DNA from: Paracoccaceae bacterium
GTDB lineage: Bacteria; Pseudomonadota; Alphaproteobacteria; Rhodobacterales; Rhodobacteraceae
Assembly (NCBI GenBank): GCA_003550665.1
Contig: PUKW01000319.1
Location: 1 to 36,065 of the forward strand
Reading direction: 5' to 3'
DNA: 36,065 nucleotides
Shown here: positions 31,950-36,065 of the stretch, one piece after another
How positions within the stretch are numbered: the stretch's first letter is position 1
Layout: every line of letters begins with the position of its first letter
Notes under the pieces: generated by a model
Seen by the model: only the letters and a program-made list of their open reading frames with translations
The model's database searches: none
Told to the model about the DNA's origin: nothing
Made by a program: the position numbers and the translations under genes

Positions 31950-33020
31950 ATGCCGCAGCGCGGCCTCGAGGCGTCTGCGCCGCGCTGGCGCAGGACGGAT
32001 GTGATCCTGCTCGCCGCCGGGATTCCCGTCGCGATCTGGATGCTCAGCGACGTCTTGATCGTCGTGTTCTTCGCGGTGATCCTCGCCGTGGGGCTCGACG
32101 GGGTGGCATCGGCGCTGAGCCGGCGCAGCCGGCTGCGCCGCGGCTGGGCGCTGCTCGGGGTCTGTATCGCCATTCCCGCGCTGCTCGCGGGTGCGGGCGC
32201 GGCGGCACTTCCGCAGGTGGTGCGCCAGTTCGGCGCGCTGCGCGAGCGCCTCCAGACCCTGACAGAGGCGCTGCGCCACCGTTTTGCGCTGGATGGCTGG
32301 CCGGGCGAGCTGATGGCCAACATGGAGGAGAACGGCGCGCAGCTCGTCGGCGGGGTCAATCAGCTTGTCACCCATCTCGGTGCCGTCGGCGTCTCCACGC
32401 TGGGCGGTGTGGTCAGCACCTTCGTGCTGGTCGTGCTGGCGGGCTTCCTCGCCGCCGATCCGGCGCTCTACCGCTCGGGGCTCTTGCGGCTGGTGCCGCC
32501 GGCGCGGCGGCCGCTGATCGACGCGACGCTGGCCGCCGCCGCGCACGGGCTGCGCTGGTGGTTTCTCGCCCAGCTCGCCTCGATGGCGATCCTGGGCGGC
32601 TCGGTCGGGCTCGGGCTGTACCTGATCGGCATCGAATACTGGCTCAGCCTCGCGCTCATCACGGCGCTTCTGACCTTCGTGCCCTATCTCGGCCCGGTCA
32701 TCGCGGGGGTCCCCGTCATCGCGATCGGCTTCACCGAGGGGGCCGAAATCGGCGTGATCGTGCTGATCTTCTATCTGGTGGTCCAGAACATCGAAAGCAC
32801 CCTGGTGCTGCCGCTGATTTATCAGAAGGCCGTCCGCCTCGCCCCGGCGGTGACGATCTCGGCGCAGGTGCTGATGGGGCTGTGGTTCGGGGTGGCCGGG
32901 CTCGTGCTCGCAGCGCCCCTGACCGTGGTCGTGCAGGTGCTTGTCGCGCGGCTCTATCTCGGCGCGGTGCTCGGCGAGGCGCCGGAGCACCGGGAGCGCG
33001 CTCATGCTGGAGCAGCATGA
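31950..33020 (+). CDS. AI-2E family transporter-like membrane protein
   Basis: A 356-residue inner-membrane protein with about eight helices, as in the AI-2E/PerM/UPF0118 family. Typical regions are VVFFAVILAVGLDGVASALS, the long soluble loop with RLQTLTEALRHRF, LITALLTFVPYLGPVIAGVP and VVQNIESTLVLPLIYQKAVR with GLWFGVAGLVLAAPL. Members act as exporters or antiporters (for instance sodium/proton) rather than true AI-2 channels. ATG 31950 follows AAGGGAG. No promoter of its own was seen, so it may be read from the EcfG promoter at 31683, linking it to stress. Confidence 0.88.
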   Translation: MPQRGLEASAPRWRRTDVILLAAGIPVAIWMLSDVLIVVFFAVILAVGLDGVASALSRRSRLRRGWALLGVCIAIPALLAGAGAAALPQVVRQFGALRERLQTLTEALRHRFALDGWPGELMANMEENGAQLVGGVNQLVTHLGAVGVSTLGGVVSTFVLVVLAGFLAADPALYRSGLLRLVPPARRPLIDATLAAAAHGLRWWFLAQLASMAILGGSVGLGLYLIGIEYWLSLALITALLTFVPYLGPVIAGVPVIAIGFTEGAEIGVIVLIFYLVVQNIESTLVLPLIYQKAVRLAPAVTISAQVLMGLWFGVAGLVLAAPLTVVVQVLVARLYLGAVLGEAPEHRERAHAGAA

Positions 33021-33147
33021 CGAACGGGCCGGCTCGCGCCGCGACATTACGGTGGAAAAGCTCACCGCGATGTGCAACGATCCGCACGCGGTGATCGCCG
33101 CGCAGCGAACGCGCGCCGCCGGCTTCGCGCAAGCGGGTGGCAGTTGA
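33004..33147 (+). CDS. Small hypothetical protein overlapping the AI-2E gene end
   Basis: A 47-residue frame starting at ATG 33004, inside the last codons of the preceding gene in another frame, with GGGAGCG ahead of it. The sequence (VEKLTAMCNDPHAVIAAQRT) is hydrophilic with a single cysteine and no known domain. The overlap and ribosome site support translation, while the short length keeps confidence modest. Confidence 0.45.
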   Translation: MLEQHDERAGSRRDITVEKLTAMCNDPHAVIAAQRTRAAGFAQAGGS

Positions 33148-33207
33148 TACACCAGCCTGCGGGACAGCGCCCTCCGGACCCCGAAGCACCCAAAAAAGGG
33201 AGTCGAC

Positions 33208-33465
33208 ATGACCGAAACGACCCTGCGCCGCCTGCGCCGTTCCATCAACAGCCTGCACCGCAGCGGGATGCTGGTCCGGATGGCCGGGTTTGCCGCGCTC
33301 GGCGGGTCATTCTGGGCGATGAGCGCGGCGGCCGCGGTCTGGCCCGATGCGGGGATGGCCCCCGGCGAGTTCGGCAGTTGCAATCCGTTGCAGGGTGATT
33401 TCGGCTGCGGTCATGGGCTGGGCTGCGCGTGCCACCTGCTTCCGGAGCCAGGCTCGCAGGTCTGA
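33208..33465 (+). CDS. Small membrane-anchored cysteine-rich protein
   Basis: An 85-residue protein. Residues 1-21 are basic (LRRLRRSINSLHRSG), 22-45 are a membrane or signal segment (MAGFAALGGSFWAMSAAAAV), and the tail holds four cysteines and two histidines in the order C-x8-C-x-H-x3-C-x-C-H. ATG 33208 follows AAAAAGGGAG, a strong ribosome site. The cysteine/histidine tail could bind a metal or form disulfides on the periplasmic side. No family recognised; the CACH end is not a CxxCH heme site. Confidence 0.65.
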   Translation: MTETTLRRLRRSINSLHRSGMLVRMAGFAALGGSFWAMSAAAAVWPDAGMAPGEFGSCNPLQGDFGCGHGLGCACHLLPEPGSQV

Positions 33466-33518
33466 TCGGGCCGGGCCGGCATTGGCGCCGCCGCGCGCCG
33501 CAGTGGCAGCATGGTGAG

Positions 33519-33544
33519 GCGGCGGCGCCCGGAGGCGCCGCCGC
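33519..33544. terminator. Strong hairpin between convergent genes
   Basis: GCGGCGGCGCC and GGCGCCGCCGC form an 11-base perfect stem with a CGGA loop, between the ends of the cysteine-rich protein gene and mgtE. No T-run follows on either strand, so it may be a factor-assisted or bidirectional barrier rather than a standard terminator. Confidence 0.5.
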
Positions 33545-33550
33545 AACGCG

Positions 33551-34600
33551 TCAGGTGCTCACGCCGAGCAGCCAGCTTGCCATCAGGAAATACACCAGCA
33601 GGCCGGTGAAGTCCTTGATGGTGGTGATGAACGGGTCCGCGCCGGGGGCGTGGTCGGCGCCCAGCTTGACCAGCATGTAAGGCATCAGGAAGCCCAGCAT
33701 CGCCGCGGTGAAGACCGAGGTGAACAGCGCCACCCCTACCACGATGCCGAGCTGCGGGATGTCGTTGGGCAGGCCCTGCCAGACATACGCCACCGTGCCG
33801 GCGACGAGCGCGATCACCACCGCCATCGCAAGCCCCACCAGCGCCTCGCGCGCGAACGCCGTGCGCCAGAAATCCTCCGCGCGGATATGCCCCAGCGCGA
33901 AGCCGCGCGCGAAGATCGTCGAGGACTGGGTGCCGACATTGCCGCCCATATCCATCACCAGCGGGATGAAGATCGCGAGTGCGACCACCGCGCCGAGCAC
34001 GTCCTCGAAGGTGTCGATCAGCCCGCCCACAATGAGCCCGCCGACGAGCGTGATGAGCAGGAAGCTCATGCGCAGCCGCACGGTGTACCAGATCGGCCCC
34101 TTCGTGAGCCGCTCGGAGCGGATATGGTCCTGCGTCTTGAGCAGATCGCCGATCCCGGCCTTGTAGTAGATGTCGTCGGAGGTTTCCTGCTCGAGGACAT
34201 CCATCGCGTCGTCGAAGGTCAGGACCCCGACCATGCGTCCGTCGTCATCGATCACCGGCAGCAGCGCGGTGTCGTGTTTCTGCAGCTTGCGCGCGGCCTG
34301 CTCCTGATCGGTGCCAGCGGCCACGGGCAGCCCCTCCCCCTCGAGCAGATCCGCGACGGGCGCCGTATCGGCGCTGCGGATCAGCATGGAGAGGCGCACG
34401 AAACCCTTGTAGGTCCCGTCCGGCGCGGTCGCGAAGACGAGGGCGGATTGCCCCTTGGGCAGGTCGCTGTCGCGCACATGGCTCAGCGCCTCGCCGACCG
34501 TCGCGGTCTCGGCGACGGCGAGAAAGCGCTCGCGGATCCGATTGAGGACCGGCTCGCCGAGACGCTCGGTTTCCGGGGTGGTGATATCGGTTACAGTCAT
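33551..34600 (-). CDS. mgtE: MgtE-family magnesium transporter lacking the N-domain
   Basis: A 349-residue inner-membrane protein. A CBS-pair-like region occupies about 1-165 (PKGQSALVFATAPDGTYKGF, HDTALLPVIDDDGRMVGVLT, FDDAMDVLEQETSDD). Then comes the five-helix MgtE channel with the signature PLVMDMGGNVGTQSSTIFAR and ITTIKDFTGLLVYF, which keeps the acidic pore/ligand residues. The family is usually about 450 residues because a superhelical MgtE_N domain precedes the CBS pair; that domain is missing here. ATG 34600 is chosen with GGAGA 10 bases upstream; other ATGs at 34609 and 34618 are possible. It should carry Mg2+ (or Co2+) with cytoplasmic Mg2+ gating through the CBS domains. Confidence 0.9.
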   Translation of the reverse strand: MTVTDITTPETERLGEPVLNRIRERFLAVAETATVGEALSHVRDSDLPKGQSALVFATAPDGTYKGFVRLSMLIRSADTAPVADLLEGEGLPVAAGTDQEQAARKLQKHDTALLPVIDDDGRMVGVLTFDDAMDVLEQETSDDIYYKAGIGDLLKTQDHIRSERLTKGPIWYTVRLRMSFLLITLVGGLIVGGLIDTFEDVLGAVVALAIFIPLVMDMGGNVGTQSSTIFARGFALGHIRAEDFWRTAFAREALVGLAMAVVIALVAGTVAYVWQGLPNDIPQLGIVVGVALFTSVFTAAMLGFLMPYMLVKLGADHAPGADPFITTIKDFTGLLVYFLMASWLLGVST

Positions 34601-35077
34601 GGTCATCATCGTCTCCATTGCTGAGGCGATGACGGGGCCGCGCGCCGTGTCCGGCGCATGGGTGCGGCATGGATGCGCATGGCGCGGCCCGGCTGCGCCC
34701 GCGCAACCGGCCTTGGCCATCTGCAATCCGCGATCTCGGTGTAACGCCGGGCCCGACCGCCCGGCAGGGCAATCAGGCGCGGGTCACGCCGGAACGGCGC
34801 GCGGACCCGTCATCGAATGCGTCGAAACTCGGAGGTTTCATTTTTCCTCGTTGCCTTGGTTGAGCGCGGCGCAGTTGCCGCGCCCGCAAAACGCGCAATC
34901 ACGACTTCAAGTCAACCTCCCTTGCAACCGGCAACGGGCGCGCGGACGTCGCAAGCGTCCCCGGGGCAACATGGGGATTGCGGCGTGAAGGTCCGGGGCT
35001 TCGGGGTCAGCGCCGGCCCGGCGGCGATCGCGCCGTTCGTGACCCCTGCGCAGGGCAGCGCCGTGGCGCGCGTCACT
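34601..35077. other. Intergenic region, nothing recognised
   Basis: About 480 bases between mgtE and dctM. No frame has a convincing start, domain or codon pattern, and I find no RNA fold that resembles an M-box or ykkC-like element upstream of mgtE. Both flanking genes run leftward, so it should contain the mgtE promoter and the end of the dctM transcript. Confidence 0.4.
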
Positions 35078-36065
35078 TCAGCGCATATCGGGCAGGACGT
35101 TCACGATGCCGGGCTGCAAGAGCAGGATCAAGAAGGCGACGATCTGGATCAGGATGAAGGGAACGACGCCCTTGTAGATCTCCCAGGTCGGCACCTCCTC
35201 GGGCGTGACCCCGCGCAGGTAGAACAGCGCGAAGCCGAAGGGCGGTGTGAGATACGAGGTCTGCAGGTTGATGGCGATGAGGATGCCGAACCACAGCATA
35301 TCCACATCGAGCGCCTGAGCCGCCGGGAGCAGGATCGGCACGACGATGAACACGATCTCGAAGAAGTCGATGAAGAAGCCGAGAAAGAAGATCAGCGCCA
35401 TCGCGAAAAGCACGAAACCCATCTGACCGCCCGGCAGATCCGTGAGCAGGTCGCGCACGATCCAGTCACCGTCGAGCCCGCGGAACACGAGCGCGAAGGC
35501 GGTCGCGGCCACGAGGATGAACATCACCATGCTGGTCAGCTGCGCCGTCTGATAGAGGCTCTCGCGCAGAACCCGCATCGACAGGCGTCGATTGGCGGCG
35601 GCAAGCAGGAGCGCGCCCAGCGCGCCGATCGATCCCGCCTCGGTCGGCGTGGCGATGCCCGCGAAGATCGAGCCCAGCACCGCCACGATCAGCGCCAGCG
35701 GCGGTATCATGACACCGATCACCCGGCGCACCATCGCCCAGCCGCGCACCACGCCCAGCTCCTCGGGCGGCAGCGCCGGTGCCATTTCCGGGCGCGCCCA
35801 TGCCAGCACCGCGACATAGATCACGTAGAAGACGGCCAGCATCACCCCCGGCAGCAGCGCGGCCATGAAGAGCTGGCCGACGGAGACGCCGAGCTGGTCG
35901 CCGAGCACGATCAGGATGATCGAGGGCGGCACGATCTGCCCCAGCGTCCCCGAGGTCGCGATCACCCCGGTCGCGAGGCTCTGGTTGTAGTTGTAGCGCA
36001 GCATCACCGGCAGCGAGATCAGCCCCATCGCCACGACCGTCGCCCCGACGACCCCGGTGGTCGCC
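35078..36065 (-). CDS. dctM: TRAP transporter large permease DctM, 3' part
   Basis: The last 328 codons of a DctM-like permease; the frame stays open to the right edge (ATTGVVGATVVAMGLISLPV). Typical motifs are GTLGQIVPPSIILIVLGDQL, PTEAGSIGALGALLLAAANR and the acidic-end region FFIDFFEIVFIVVPILLPAA, then QTSYLTPPFGFALFYLRGVT. The family is about 430-ish residues, so roughly the first quarter, with the N-terminal helices, is missing from the window. It is the unfused DctM type that works with separate DctP and DctQ proteins, unlike the TAXI permease at 7504. The substrate cannot be told from this part. Confidence 0.93.
   Translation of the reverse strand, partial: ATTGVVGATVVAMGLISLPVMLRYNYNQSLATGVIATSGTLGQIVPPSIILIVLGDQLGVSVGQLFMAALLPGVMLAVFYVIYVAVLAWARPEMAPALPPEELGVVRGWAMVRRVIGVMIPPLALIVAVLGSIFAGIATPTEAGSIGALGALLLAAANRRLSMRVLRESLYQTAQLTSMVMFILVAATAFALVFRGLDGDWIVRDLLTDLPGGQMGFVLFAMALIFFLGFFIDFFEIVFIVVPILLPAAQALDVDMLWFGILIAINLQTSYLTPPFGFALFYLRGVTPEEVPTWEIYKGVVPFILIQIVAFLILLLQPGIVNVLPDMR

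Noticed and set aside
33405-33450. Heme c attachment site in the cysteine-rich small protein
   Set aside because: The tail reads CACH, that is C-x-C-H, one residue short of the CxxCH needed.
34455-34988. A 177-codon forward frame opposite and upstream of mgtE
   Set aside because: Half of it is antisense to mgtE and the rest has no start site or domain.

Overview
The window is GC-rich chromosomal DNA from an alphaproteobacterium. The complete PhyR-NepR-EcfG-HisKA_2 kinase stress module occurs only in that class. The mix of TRAP, TTT and ABC uptake systems, the very high third-position GC and the acidic periplasmic receptors suggest a Rhodobacterales-like, possibly marine or salt-adapted organism; the genus is an inference I cannot fix. 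No rRNA, tRNA or CRISPR was seen.

Positions 1-6300 begin with the end of a polar amino-acid ABC ATPase and a permease relic cut by an IS256-family transposase relic. An operon with 4-base ATGA overlaps follows (N-carbamoyl-D-amino-acid hydrolase, flavin reductase, dihydropyrimidinase/hydantoinase, hydantoin racemase), a complete hydantoin to D-amino acid route. Behind it lie decayed LysR and AraC regulator fragments.

Positions 6440-13031 hold a TAXI-type TRAP system whose fused permease carries a C-terminal DUF1850-like domain, an IS5-family relic, a glutathione S-transferase, an IS3-family tail and a DMT exporter with one internal stop. Positions 13137-20388 are two divergent operons around a GntR/FCD regulator: leftward gntR, an RraA/HMG-aldolase-like gene, a fumarylpyruvate-hydrolase-like gene and the dead DMT exporter; rightward tctC-tctB-tctA, a LigK-like aldolase and a D-2-hydroxyacid dehydrogenase. 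A palindromic candidate operator lies between them. This looks like an uptake and breakdown locus for an oxidised carboxylic acid. An IS66-family relic ends it.

Positions 20670-25995 encode an alternative heme-copper oxidase (ctaG, CopD-like, subunit II, a fused subunit I-III, a small membrane protein) with a DUF2231 gene on the opposite strand. Positions 26400-33500 are a general-stress island. Six exact copies of the EcfG promoter consensus (GGAAC-N16-CGTT) sit there and I saw none elsewhere in the window. They face a PRC-barrel protein, a DUF1328 protein, nepR-ecfG-kinase, phyR, a 39-residue peptide with an AI-2E-family membrane protein, and the region upstream of ctaG. The nepR and phyR promoters are interleaved in one near-palindrome. 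The right end has an MgtE lacking its N-domain and the 3' part of a DctM permease.

A repeat of 103-106 bp, built of two palindromes and resembling RIME/Bru-RS elements, occurs three times (5898, 10708, 16523), always beside relics or inside a transporter operon.
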